Below are positions 23,910 to 36,700 of a DNA stretch of 64,000 nt, in pieces. The stretch is from Anaeramoeba flamelloides. Taxonomy: Eukaryota > Metamonada > Anaeramoebidae. The translations under genes were made by a program, and so were the position numbers. A model generated the notes under the pieces. It was not told the origin of the DNA. It worked only from the letters and a program-made list of their open reading frames with translations, and ran no database searches. The stretch spans positions 1,183,001 through 1,247,000 of the forward strand of contig JANTQA010000070.1 in assembly GCA_027625915.1 (NCBI GenBank). The letters run 5' to 3'. The stretch's first letter is position 1. Every line of letters starts with the position of its first letter.

Positions 23910-24735
23910 TAATCCTTTTCTTATTCCAAAAAAATGGAAAAAAAAAAAATTTGATCTCTTTAAAAAATATTCTTTTTAGGGTTTCTTAGTAGATCAAAAT
24001 TTTTTGATACTTTATTAATACAAAAAAATTGTAAGTAGAGAATAACGCCAATAAGATATTTTAAAAATTAACCTTGTTTTGATGAAAGACTTATACCTTA
24101 ATGGGAATCCTTGCAAAATGTTTTAATTAAAAATGTATTCATTACGGTTTATTTTTTTTTAATCTGTTTTGAAATTATAATCTATCTTTTTCATAGGAAG
24201 GGAATGCCTATAAAAAATGACCAGTATTTTTTATGATTTGTTTGTGTTCATATTTCAAACTAAAATTACAACATTTATTTTTGTTTATATTGGTTAAAGA
24301 ATGAACTATATTGAACAGTTAAGTTAACCTCTTGAATTTTAAAATATTGAAATGTATGGATAACTTACAGATTTTGAGGTTACAAATGAATGATTGGTAT
24401 TTTTTATTATTATATAATAATTTTGTGTGGTGTCATCAAGTGCCTTGGAGTTTCGTAGAATATTATAAAGTATCGTTGATTGTCTATGTAGTATCATGTT
24501 TTCTAGGGGGTTTCTTTTTATCTAAAAAATCTTATGATTTTAGAAATAAATAGAAAACCCAAAAAAACCAATAGATATTTTTGTTTAATTCAAGAAACCA
24601 AAAGTTAATTTCTGAAATTTTCTTTTAATTTCAATTATTAAAAAAAAATCTGAAAATGATTACTTTTAAAATTTGATCAAATTTCCAAAGTGGTCAAATT
24701 TTCAATTTTTTAAAACTGCTCAATAATATGTGTGG

Positions 24736-24934
24736 GTTATCTCCTTTTTATTTTTCAATATTTTCCCTTTCACAAAAAAAAAATTTAAATATTTATGTAT
24801 TGTTTCGAAGGCTAAAGGCCAAGGAACAATACAACACATATTTTCACAGAGTCGAAGACGAGGGAAAATATGGCTAATATTTATAATTTTTTTTTTGTGA
24901 AAGGGAAAATATTGAAAAATAAAAAGGAGATAAC
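24736..24934. mobile_element. Inverted-repeat element L with GTTATCTCC ends
   Basis: The ~50-bp terminal inverted repeats begin GTTATCTCCTTTTTATTTTT and end GGAGATAAC. Between them lie two small imperfect hairpins (ATTGTTTCGAAGGC with CCAAGGAACAAT, and ATATTTTC with GGGAAAATAT). It is 199 bp and a single copy in this window. No clear TSD was found. A further short hairpin of the same style follows at about 25017-25045. Confidence 0.75.
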
Positions 24935-25532
24935 TTACTTATCAACCATAGAGTGTCATTTTAAATACACTTTACACAATTTATTAATTTTTTTTTAAAA
25001 AATCAGGGAAAAAGGACAATACTGCTAATATTGTCCCTTTTGGAGTAAAAGGGATAGATATAAACCAATAATTTTACAATTTGAATTTTTTCAAATTTTT
25101 CTTTGATTTTCAGGTTGATAATGAACTAAATTATCTGTAGGTATTTTAAAAATTTTTTCCCTGTGACTTAAGGCGTTTTTAGAAATGTTAGAGTAAGTTC
25201 GGGTAGGGTGTGATAGTTGAGATAAATATTAGGGTATTAATCTAGGATTTTGGAACAAAAAAATAATTAAAATAGGAATTAGACTTGTGCCACTTGTTTT
25301 CAGGGGGGTAAGTATTTTCCACTTTAGTTTTTGTGTTAGAATTGGATGAGGAACAGAATTTTTAAAAATATTTAGTTTTGATGATTTCAATATTTTTGAT
25401 AATCTAATATTATTGTAAGAAAATACAACTAATTATTAAAAGAAATCTATTTGAATTTTCCTCACACAATCAGTTAAAACCATTAAAAATCACATACCTT
25501 GAAAAATGATTAAGTGAGTTTTCTTATATATA

Positions 25533-25728
25533 CAGTCGGTTTCACTTTTAAGACACAAACTTTCAACGAAATTTAAGACACAAAAAAATCTCAAATTAAG
25601 GCCCAAAATTTGGAATTTTTTTTTTTTACAATTTATTTTTACTAGAATTTGAATTTTGTGCTTTAATTTGAGATTTTTTTTTGTGCCTTAAATTTCATTG
25701 AAAGTTTGTGCCTTAAAAGTGAAACTGA

Positions 25729-25731
<3 letters not shown>
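25533..25731. mobile_element. MITE family G, best-preserved copy, TSD TA
   Basis: CAGTCGGTTTCACTTTTAAG at the left and CTTAAAAGTGAAACTGACTG at the right are near-perfect inverted repeats flanked by TA on both sides. It is 199 bp long. The right flank has expanded into a TA microsatellite. Confidence 0.9.

Positions 25732-25762
<31 letters not shown>
25732..25762. repeat. (TA)n microsatellite abutting a MITE
   Basis: About 15 TA units begin exactly at the TA target duplication of the preceding MITE. Confidence 0.85.
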
Positions 25763-25765
<3 letters not shown>

Positions 25766-26189
25766 CTAATATGAACAAATTAGAATTTTCTCCAAATTTG
25801 GAATTTAATAATTTACCCAAAAAAACCCAACTTTACTTTTTAAGAATTTCACACACTTTAGTAAAAACATTTTTTCCATTTCCTTGAAATTCTGGAGAAA
25901 TTTACTAATATTTTCAATTATTAGAAAACAATAAATTATGAGATCTATAATTATCGATTTCTTTTTGAGTAATTAAATATTTAGGATGTAAGTTGATTTA
26001 AGTGTTTGTTCATTGATTGAATAATATTTATTTTTTCAAAAAGTTTTTCTTATCAATTTAAAATAAGTTTATCTCTTTAATATTTTTATTCCAAACTTCT
26101 TTGTTGTAAAAAATCACCAATCTTTATTTGTTTTAAATTCAAAATTCATAAAGATAATTACACTTTTCTTAATTAATAATTTCTAAATA

Positions 26190-26678
26190 GAGTAGTGAAA
26201 AAAATACCGGACATGAAAAAAATCCCGGACAAGATTTTTAATTGTGAATATTAGTAAAATTATTGTGTAATTTCATTTATTTACAATCAAACTCCTTTTT
26301 TTAAGAATCCAACTTATTCAATTATAACCCCCCCACTTATTAGAATGATGATTGATGAAATCACACTTGTTCAAAACACCATTCAATCAATCAAAAAACA
26401 AGAAGAAAAATTATCATTTTCCAAACTCTAGTAAACCTCAATAAAACTGGATTATTTTTCAAAAAAAGTTGATCAACATATGGCTATCAAGCAATTACTC
26501 GAGTATTCTAGAGACACCTTACTTTGATGGACTTTAGGTAGGTTTATTACTAATCTCATAAAAAAATTGGTTATTTATAATAAGGATTTCATTGAAATTA
26601 GACAAAAATTTTACTAAAATTCACAATTAAAAATCTTGTCCGGGATTTTTTTCATGTCCGGTATTTTTTTCCCTACTA
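26190..26678 (+). mobile_element. MITE family H (ends ATACCGGACATG), copy 1, 489 bp
   Basis: The terminal inverted repeats extend about 60 bp and contain AAATACCGGACATGAAAA and TCCCGGACAAGATTTTTAAT. The two ends read GAGTAGTG and CCCTACTA inside flanking TA. The reverse complement of the whole unit is at 47359-47847 with the same length, 489 bp. It has no ORF of note. TA target and structure suggest a Tc1/mariner-type non-autonomous element. Confidence 0.88.
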
Positions 26679-27792
26679 TACTTTAATTTCTTCATTTTGA
26701 ACAAGTTGTTTTTTTGAATTCAAAATCAATTTAATACTATTAAAGGAAAATTTTGTTGTTGAGAAACCCACTTTGTTCAAACAGAATGTGTATTGAGTGA
26801 AACATTCCTGAGAAAAAATTAACTCATTTGAGAAATGGAAAAATGAAAAAAACATCAAGATCTCAAAAAGAGTCATCAAGATAAAACTTCAATTCTAAAC
26901 TAACACAGTCGTTTTCAAAATTATAATTCACAACAGAATGTTTTGGAAATTCATTGTTGCTATTTGGTTCTTTTTTCTCAAAATCTACTCATTTTTCTTT
27001 GTTATTTTTTGGAGTGCGATTGTAAAGATTTCCTATTTGTTTTTTTGATTGTTCTAAGGCCTCATAAAAACTTGAAAATTTTTTTTTACCCAATTCACAA
27101 ATTATTTTTTGATGAATAACTCAATCTTGAAAGTTGAATTTCCTTTTTTTTGAATGAGAAAACTCAACCTTTTAAAAAATTTCCCAAGATGAATCTTTTA
27201 AAAAGCTACAAAATTAATTAGTGTGTCTACGAAAAACATAGTGTTGTTATCTTTAATTCAAAATTGTGCTGACAAATTTAAAAAAATCCAAAATTGAAAT
27301 GAAAACTTTTTTATTTGTTTTTGATGGTTCTAATGTGTATTTTTTTTTGTAAATTATTCACAAATCAAAACAGCCAATTTCGAAATGAGAAATGTGAAAA
27401 AATATTTCTTTGTAATTTTTCTATTTGTCATTTATTGGCAAACAAATTATAAAAAAGAAATTATTTAAAGAACAATTATTTTTCTCTTTTAATTTCAATA
27501 AACTGATTAAACTGTGAGTCTGGTTTTCGTCTTAACATCTCTGAAAATTCTTGTCGATTGTAAATAAATAAAAAGACATTTGGCAATAAAAGAATTTATC
27601 ACAAGCCAAATTTCAAAGTGAAGAATAATTTTAGAGAAAAAAGGAAAAAAAACAATCTTTTGGAATGTTTTTGCATACCCCTAAACATAAAATTTGCATG
27701 TAAGATGACTTTTTTTTAAACTCAATTTTTGGATTTTGTGTTAAAAAAATAGGAGAGTATTGAAAATTTATTTTTTTAACAAGGTGTGGCTA

Positions 27793-30700
27793 ATGAGTTC
27801 CAATGATCCACAACCCAACGAAAACAATAAAAAGGCCACACTTGAAAAAACAGAAGTAATTGTTCAAAGAAAGAAATCTCGATCAAATACAAATCCTTTT
27901 AACTTAACAGTAAATGTTAAAAATCCAAAAACAAAAGTGAAAAAGATAAAAAAAAAAAAACCAAAAATTCATACAAGAATAATAACTGATTTAGAAAAAG
28001 GACCTTCTTCTGCAAACAAAAGGAAAAAGATTGGATCCTTAAAGAAATCAACAATATCGTCCGTACCGAGTTTTCAAACAGAACTTAGCCCGACACTAAA
28101 ACAAAAGTTCAATAGGACAAAATCACCAATACAGAGAAACATCAAAATTAAAAAGAAAAAAAACAAAAAGAAAAAGAAAAACATAAACGAAAACATAAAC
28201 GAAAACAAAAACAAAAATAAAAACAAAAACAAAAACAAAAACAAAAACAAAAAGAAAAACATAAACAAAAAAATAAACATAAACAAAAACAAAAAAAACA
28301 AAAAGGGTCAAAAGAATATAAAAGGTCAAAAGAATAAAAAAGCCAGCACTCAAAACAAGACTCAAAAAAAAAAGAAAAAAATACAAAAAAAGAAAAAAAT
28401 TTTGAAAAAAACACTCTCTCGGATCAAAATCAATTTGGTTATTGGTGATGTTGAAAAGTTACAAAATTTTAATTTTGTACTTTCCAACAAAATTAGCTTA
28501 GCATTTTTTGAGCAGTACCTTTATGAAAATATCTCTTATGAAAATTTGGCATTCTGGAAACTAGCTTGTATATACCAAGAAACGTTAGACCCAATTGAAA
28601 GATATATTATGGCCGAAGACATGATCGAAAAAGTAAATTAAATCCCAAAATTCTTCTTTTAGAGTCTTTGTTCAAAAAAGAGATTCTTTTTATTTTTTAT
28701 TTCTGTTTCAATTTTTAGAGTGATCGAGAAATAATCTTGAGAATTGTTTTTCGTTACCTTTAAAAAGCTAACCAAAATTTGATCTTTTTTTCATCTTTAA
28801 ATTACTTGTGTTCAAAAAAAAATGTTCAACCAACCGATCACACTTCTTTTTACCAATCAAAAAATGAATTGGCAAGATAGAAACCACCTAAAAAAAATCA
28901 AAACAAGAAATAGAATCAATTACCATTTTACCTTCTTGTTATTCATTACTGTTTTCAGAAAGGAAATTTGGCAATTATTTTCTTCTCTTTTCTAAAGATC
29001 AAAAATGGCTGAGATCGAATTTGAACATTGAATGTAAATCTTAATAAAAAATATATTAACTTAAATTTAAGACAACAACTATTTGGTTTTAGAATGAAAA
29101 CCAAAATCAACCATTGTGGAAAAAAAGCCAAATAGGGAAAAAAAGTGAAACACGGTTTTTCATTGGGAACATTAATAGAACCTGAAAATGGAAAGTAAAA
29201 TCAATAAAAAGAAGAAACCAATTAACTTCAAAGAATAATCCATTATATTATTTTCAATCAATCCAACAAAAACAATTTAAATCTACTTGATTTATCAAAA
29301 GATTAGAAATGGTTTTAAAGATCTCAAAAATAGTCAAATTTTTAATAATTGATCAATCAATGAAAAGCCCAACCAAAAAATAGCTTTTAAAAAAAATTGT
29401 TATTGTGGTATTGAATACTTCATTTTGTCTTTGAGTCTTGATTTATTCTTTTTTTAATGGTTCTTACTTTGAATTTTCAGTTTTGTTCCTAATTCAAAAC
29501 TGTGTTGAACTTTTTTCCAAAATGGCAAGATCTCAATAAATTCAATTTATTTGCTTGAAAAAATATAGAGATTTTGGAAAAAAATGAAACCTGAAAAAAA
29601 GTTCATTAAGATTTTAAAGGTTATCATTAACAGAATCACAGAAATCACAGAAATCACAGAAACCTGGAAAGGAATTGTAAAGTCAACGAAAAGAGAATTA
29701 AATTAACTTAAGGGAGTAGCCACGGTATTGAAAAATTTTTCACTTTTTTGACAATTCTGAAGAGGATCAGAAAATAACATTTTTTACTTTGGTTTTAACT
29801 CATTGATTTTTATTATTTAAAGTACTTCATTCATTAGATTTTTTAAATTTTTTTTTCAAAGTCTCAAAGAAATTGCCACAATAGAATGTTGAGTTGAATT
29901 GCAAAAAATAGTGTTTTGAATGTTGAATAACTTATCTTTTATCCTTCTCTCAACATTCTATTGTGGCATTTAATTTTTTCCTTTTTTTATTTTTTCATCA
30001 TTTTTGTGATTTTTTTAATCCTGAAAACATAAAGCAATTAGAAATATTTTTTTTATTAGTGACATTTGGGATTAATGGATTTTGTTTAAAAAGAACAACA
30101 ACATTACAACTGAAACAATGATAAAAGGAAACATAAATGGGACTTAAATAGCTAGAAGATTCCAAAATTAGAATAATTAAGTCAAATTTTTACTTGTTAG
30201 GATTTTAAATAGTTGGGTTTAGTGGAATTGGAGAAGTGAATATGATTATATGTTATCAAAGTTTAAACCATAAAATAGCTCTAAGTTTTATTCAAAGAAT
30301 CTGAAATTATCTTCTCCCAAAATTAAAACTAAACCTCCATTCCAATAATTTGAACACATCTAAAATCAAAAATAGGAAAACAAAAACTCAATTTATTATA
30401 TTTTTCCAAACGTAATATAAAACCATATTTAAGTAACCTAGTATTAATGGTTTTTTAAGTAATCTTTTTCATCCAAATAGAAGAAAGCAATATAAAATAA
30501 AAAAATCAAAACAAGTGTGTCCAAAATAAGGAAACGAGCTGAAATGACAGAATTTGAACAAAAAATATATTGGTAGATTTGTTGAAATTACACCAACAAA
30601 GGTTGATCGATCAAATGATAAGATACCATGCACCGGTTGTATGTGGATTTTTCAATTTAAGCAACTCAACTATAGCCTTATATCAACCATAGAAAAAAAA

Positions 30701-33700
30701 TTTTCAGATCGAAAGAAACAGATTAAGTAACTGAAAAAAAGAAAATGAAAACAAAAACAAAAAAGACAAAAAATAACATAATTTGTTGAATTAAAATTAC
30801 TTCCCAATTGAATGTAAATCATGTTATTGTTATTCTTTCAACTGGTTAAACTGTACCCAAATTAATGGAATTAAGTTTATTTTTAATAAAAAAATAATAA
30901 AAAAAAAAAAAACTATTTTATCAATATAATCTCAATTTTTTTATTGTTGAACATTACTAAAATTAAAATATCAAATAATTTTTTTAAAAAAATTTTTAGA
31001 GAATCTACGATCACACGCTACTAAAATAAAATGCTCTTATCTCATCTCTCTCAAATTTTTATCATGTCTTATGGTGTAGCTACTCCCTTAAGGGACTAAT
31101 CTCTATTAAATTTTTTTACCTAAATTTAAGGATTATTCGAATTTTATTCCCAGTGGCTATTACTTTTATACCCACAACACGAATTATGAACTCAAAAGAA
31201 TGTTGAGTTAATAGATCTTGTTAAAATGTAAAATTTAGGTTTTTTTGAGGAAGGCAAAAAAAATTTACTTTCCAAATCCAAAATTTTTCACTCAAAATTT
31301 TCGACTTCCAAAATGATATTGGGAAAATGTCACTCAACTTTATATTGAAGTATGTTAGAGCTGGTGGTGAGTGTAGCCACCCATTTGAAAAGAAAGTGGA
31401 GTGACATTTTCCCAATATCAAAAAAAATAGCTTTTTATTTTTGTATTGCTTTGTTGGGATTTTTCGAAACGTTTTTGGATCAATAAACGATTTTCGTCAA
31501 AATCTTAAATTGCTAAAAATTGGCAATATTTTGACTTTCCCTCAATTCACTATATTTTAAAGGTATTAGTCTATTTACTGCTTTGTATTTCAATGCTCAC
31601 AGAGCATAAAATTCAGATATTCCTTAAGAGAGATTGAGAAAATTTTTTGCCAATTACTTTGATTTGAAAAACATTATTTTATTTTCATATTTAAACTTAT
31701 TTCTAGGTAAGGAATCCATATTTCGAAATTGGTCAAAAAAAAAAATAATAGAGACTCGTCCCTTAAGGTGTTATTCATTATTTTTATTATTGGTTGAATC
31801 TCCAAAAACGATTTAGATCTCCTTTTTTTTTTTTTTAGTTGGGTGAGTTATTCTTACAGTGGTTCAAACTACATGTGTCCAGAGCATAAAAACTCGTTTC
31901 TCAAATAAAATACGTGCTTTTTCTTCCTTCTTGTTCCAATACAACATCTAATTTATCACCCAATAGTAGACATCAACAGTAAAATATATTTTGATGGTTA
32001 ATCCTTTATTATTTCCTATAAAGATAGATTGTGATAAAAAGACATCGGAATGGGTTTTAGTATTGGATTGAATCTATCAAAATTTCCATTTTCCAAAAAG
32101 ATCATTTTTTTTATCTTAGACAAAGTAAGTTTTTTTTTTAAATTTAACAAAAACTGACTATTTTTTGCAAATTTATTTTCATTTGGATCGTTATAATACA
32201 AAATTACTCAAAAGCTTTCCCACATAACCCCAACACATTTTGTCTTGATACAAAAAAATATGTTTTGAGAGAAATAATACAAACAAAAAAAAATATCACA
32301 TGAAAATAAAAAAGATGTTTTATATGTTTGGAAAGGATCATTTTTTTTCAAAAATCAAGTCGAGTAAAAATACTAGATCGCAAAAGTGTTGTTGTGAAGT
32401 TCAATTTTTGAAAAAAAAAAAAGAATAAACACAAAACCAAAAAAATTAAGAGAAAAAGACAACTCTTTTGTAGGAATTAATCAGAGTTATGGAGACAATA
32501 GAACAATCCATGTAACTCAATAATCAAAAATCATAAACAATGTGATCTTGAAAAGTTAGAGTTGTTTATTAAAAATGTTTGAAAGAATAGTCATTTTTTC
32601 AAGTTAGAAAATCTCTATTATTTTTCATTTTCATTTTCCCCGTTTCTTAGCAAGTTTGTCCGAGTTTAGGTATCTCAAAAATTTCTTGTGAATTTTCCAA
32701 AAAAATTACATAAAATGCAATTTTGATCCTAATTGGAGAATATTTTGAAGATCATTCTTTCACATTTTAAATGATATTGGATTAAAAGGTGTTGAGACTA
32801 TTTGATAAATCCGAAACGTAGTCCTTAAGAACGATAAAATAATAGTTAATGTTAAACCTTTCATTTGTTTTTTTTTTTTTATTTTTATTTTTTAGATTCC
32901 TTTTGTTCTTATTGATTTTTCTTGAAAAAAGATTGAAAAAAAAATACTTTTATATTTTTGGATAATATTCCCATAAAAAATATCAAAAAAATGTATCTCC
33001 TAACACAAATCGCTAATGTTATTATTCTAAAATAAGAAAAATATTAAACCAAATAATTTTAATTTTTTTTCAAAAAATCTAGACACTAACCCAATGGAAT
33101 ATTTTATGAAACTAATTTCTTCAAAAAACAAAATAACAATAAACAAATAATAACCAAAATAAAAAATTTTCAAAAATAAAGTATATTTCACAAGAATCAG
33201 AGTTTCAAGTCAACATTAGAGCAAACCAAAGAAATACTATCATTAATCAGTTTCAAGGGGGGGATTATTCAAGGGAATTATTTTTAGGTGCAAAGGAAGA
33301 AATTCATAAATTAATGGAAACTGATTCCTTTTCAAGATTCAAAAGAACCCAGATTTATAAAGATTTACAGGCAGATTGGGGAAAGATTATTAAAGGTGTT
33401 CCGCCACGTGGCCCAAAAACACAAAGACAAAAGATTTTTTTAGATATATATCATCGACAAAAAACACAAGTTAAGGAATTAGAAAAAATGAAAGGCACTT
33501 ATTCTAAACTAATTTTGGATGAGATCAAATTAAAAAATTTTACGAAATTTCATGAACAGGAATTGTTTGGCCCAATTAACCGAATTTTAAATGTAAATAA
33601 ACAATTTTTACTGGATTTAAAACAGAGGAAAAAATTTTGGAATTATCAATCGCTTATTGGTGATAAGTTTTTAAAATTATGCCCCAAAATTGAGAAGGAA

Positions 33701-36700
33701 TATGTTTATTTAGTCGAAAATATCGACCAATCAATTAAATTATTGGAGGAATTTTATTTTGTCTGTCCAGAAATAAAAGTTAAACTAGAGGAACGTGAAT
33801 GTGAGTGGCAAGACTTGGATGACGTTAAGGCTACCTATGAGTTTGCAATTGATATGTTGTCTGATTGGAAAAAAATGCTTAATAAATTGCTTGAAGTTAC
33901 TAAAGAAAAACATTTGGATCGTAAATATTTAGAACAATTGATTCCCAAAATTGTTAAAATACAAAGAAAAGTAGAACAAATCATTTTCATTAACAATAAT
34001 TTTTATAAAGAATCAGATATTAGAAAACTAAATCAATTAGATATTCTTTTAATTGCAGAAGGGAAAACCTTTTCCGATAATTCCGAAGATTATTTTAATC
34101 GAACTTCAACAAAAATTTTATTATATGATAAGCAAATTGCAATATGTTATAAAGATTATAATTTAAATAAAGACAAGAGGAAAAAGAAGAAGAAGAAAGA
34201 AGAAAATTACACAGAAGATAATGAAGAATCAAATAAAAATTTCTATATTAAAAGATTTTCAGATATAAATGGAATTTGGATCAAACCTTTATTAACAAAT
34301 GATCAAAAAAAAAAAATATTAAAAATTAAAAAAATGAATCAGAATAATGCTGTTGAACAAGAAATAATTGAAAAGGATTGGAACAATAATATTAGTTGTA
34401 ATGGAAATGAGAATGAGAATGGGAATGGGGATGAAAATGAGAATGAAGATGAAGATATAAATAAAAGTAGGAAGGAGAACGAGAATGAGAACGAGAATGA
34501 AAATGAAAATGAAAATGAAAATGAAAATGAAAATGAAAAAGAAAAAATAGTTTATGAAAATTGGGAATTTCTTGATGAAAATCTTGATCTTGATGAAGTT
34601 AACATTGAAATATTTTCACCAGAATTTAAAATAAAAATATTAATAGAAAATTGTAGAAATTTTTTATTATTATTAGAAAAGCATTTTATAAAAAGTTCTC
34701 AAAATGAAGAAGATTGGAAACAATTTCGGAAGCCCGTTCGCTTTACCATTTTTAAATATCAAACCTTAATAGAATATATTGGGAATCTTAAATACGGGGT
34801 GCCCTTTGGGAATGCTAGACTAAAGTACCCAAATGGTACCATTTTTGAAGGCAACTTTAATAATGGTGTTCGAGAGGGGAAGGGTATTCTGGGTTATGCT
34901 TCTGGCACAATACTAAAAGGCAATTGGAAAAATAACAAACCACATGGTATTTGTATAATGGATTATTATGAAAAAAATAAATTTATTGGTAATTATATAA
35001 ACGGTGTTAGATCTGGCTATGGAATAATGTCCTTCCAGGATGGTAGTGTATATAAAGGTGATTTCCAAGATGACGAAATGAATGGAAAGGGTATTTGGAA
35101 ATATTCATCTGGTGAAACATATCTGGGTGATATTATAAATTCCTCGAAAAATGGATTCGGGATTTTAATTAATTTATTTAATGAATATTATGTTGGAACA
35201 TGGAAGAACGATCTTAGAGAAGGGGAAGGTAAACAAATTTATAGGAATGGTGACGTTTTTATAGGTGTATGGAAAAATAATTTAGTAAGTTTTTTTTTTT
35301 CTCTATTTATGTTTTTTTTTTTTTTTTTTTTTTCATTATGTAATACTTGAAAAGAAAATTCATGCAAAGCAAAAAACTTAAGGGAGTAGCTACACCATAA
35401 GACATGATAAAAATTTGAGAGAGATGAGAAAAGAGTATTTTATTTTAGATACGTGTGATCGTAGATTCTGTAAAAATTTTTTACAAAACATTATTTGATA
35501 TTTTTTTTTTAGTAATGTTAAATAATAAAAAAAAGAGAAAAGAATTGATAAAATTGGTTCGATTTTTTTTATTATTATTTAAATAGTTTTTTTTGGAAGA
35601 AGATAATTTTAGATTCTTATAATAAAACTTATAGCAATTTTGTGGTTTAAAATTTGACAAAATATGATCATATTCACTTCTCCAATTCCACCAAATCCAA
35701 GTGTTTAAAACCCTAACCAGATATTTTTTGGGATAATTATATTTTTTTGGAATCCTTCTGGCTAATTAAATCCCTATTGGTATTTACTTTTGTGTTTCTC
35801 CCAATTTTAGTGTTGTTGTTCATTTTAAATAAAATCCATTAATCCCAAATGTCACTGATAAAAAAATATTTCTAATTGCTTTTTATTTTCGTGATTAAAA
35901 AAATTCAAAAATGATGAAAAAATAAAAAATGAAAAAATTAAATGCCACAATAGAATGTTGAGATAAGGGTAAAAGATAAGTTATTCAACATTCGAAACAC
36001 TATTTTAAGTAATTCAACTCAACATTCTATTGTGGCAATTTCTTTGAGACTTTTGAAAAAAAAAAAAAATTCTAATGAATGAAGTACTTTGAATAATAAA
36101 AATCAATGAGTTACAACCAGAGTAAAAAATATTATTTTCTGATCCTCTTCAAAATTGCAAAAAAGTGAAAATTTTTCCTTTACCGTGTATACTCCCTTAA
36201 CATAAAAAATCAATAAACGAAAACAAACAAATTTAAGCCAATTTGATATTTTTCAATGGTACTTCGAATAACTTATTCTTCAAAGGATCTTTTTCTCCCA
36301 ATGGAGTCATTGAAAGCATTGAAGTTAAATTTTACATTTTCAACATTGGATAAAACTTGGTTTAAAATCCCCACACATAAACAAGCTAGATCGTATATCC
36401 TTTCAATAAGTTTCTATCTCCACCTTTTATTTCACGCTTGTGAAGAAATATCTGAAGCATTTCAAACGTAAAACCCCACATTAACTCTGCGTTCTTAACA
36501 GCAACTGATTTTAACTATTCCTTTAAAAATTTCTTGATTTAACGTTGTTAAAAAAAACTTTTTATATTTTTTTTTTTTCTAATTTCTTCAATTTGTAAAT
36601 ATGTTTTTTTCTCATTTTCAAAATCTTCTATAAATGTACTTTTTTCTCTTTTTTTTCTTTCAAAAAAAGAGACTAAATGTTTGTTGTTTTTTTAAAAATG

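Larger units (their letters stand above)
22049..27792. other. Intergenic region between divergent Rab and RhoGEF genes, MITE-rich
   Basis: Promoters for both genes must lie in this 5.7-kb stretch. It contains a 3-bp-TSD MITE (22541-22959), two TA MITEs (23712-23909 and 25533-25731), an inverted-repeat element (24736-24934), a 489-bp MITE (26190-26678) and a TA microsatellite (25732-25762). From about 26680 to 27790 the composition changes to T-tracts mixed with less biased DNA, as in the 5' flanks of the Myb and USP genes. I see no additional gene. Confidence 0.65.
28633..33181 (+). other. RhoGEF gene intron 1 (4549 nt), filled with MITEs
   Basis: The donor GTAAATT follows GAAAAA and the acceptor AAATAAAG precedes TATATTTCACAAG. 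Splicing restores the RGS domain in frame. A later AG at 33193 would break the frame. The intron holds a family E MITE (29111-29525), a TTAA element with element B nested inside it (29712-31087) and a second TTAA element (31092-31762). The final 1.4 kb looks unique. Confidence 0.8.

Noticed and set aside
24332-24553. 73-codon + strand ORF
   Set aside because: It has a hydrophobic, low-complexity composition, overlaps repeat-like sequence and shows no motif or splice context.
28074-28414. Three minus-strand Phe-rich ORFs opposite the RhoGEF N-terminus
   Set aside because: They are shadows of the Lys/Asn-rich coding run on the + strand, with only low-complexity Phe/Leu/Val content.
29634-29665. 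AATCACAG repeated three times, CRISPR-like at first sight
   Set aside because: It is a short uninterrupted tandem with no spacers. A similar TGATTTCTG triplet occurs at 48263-48290 as part of family F.
33195-33195. Alternative acceptor for RhoGEF exon 2 after CACAAG
   Set aside because: It gives a phase-1 start that does not match the phase-0 donor at 28632. The AG at 33180-33181 keeps the frame and supplies YISQ, completing the RGS helix.
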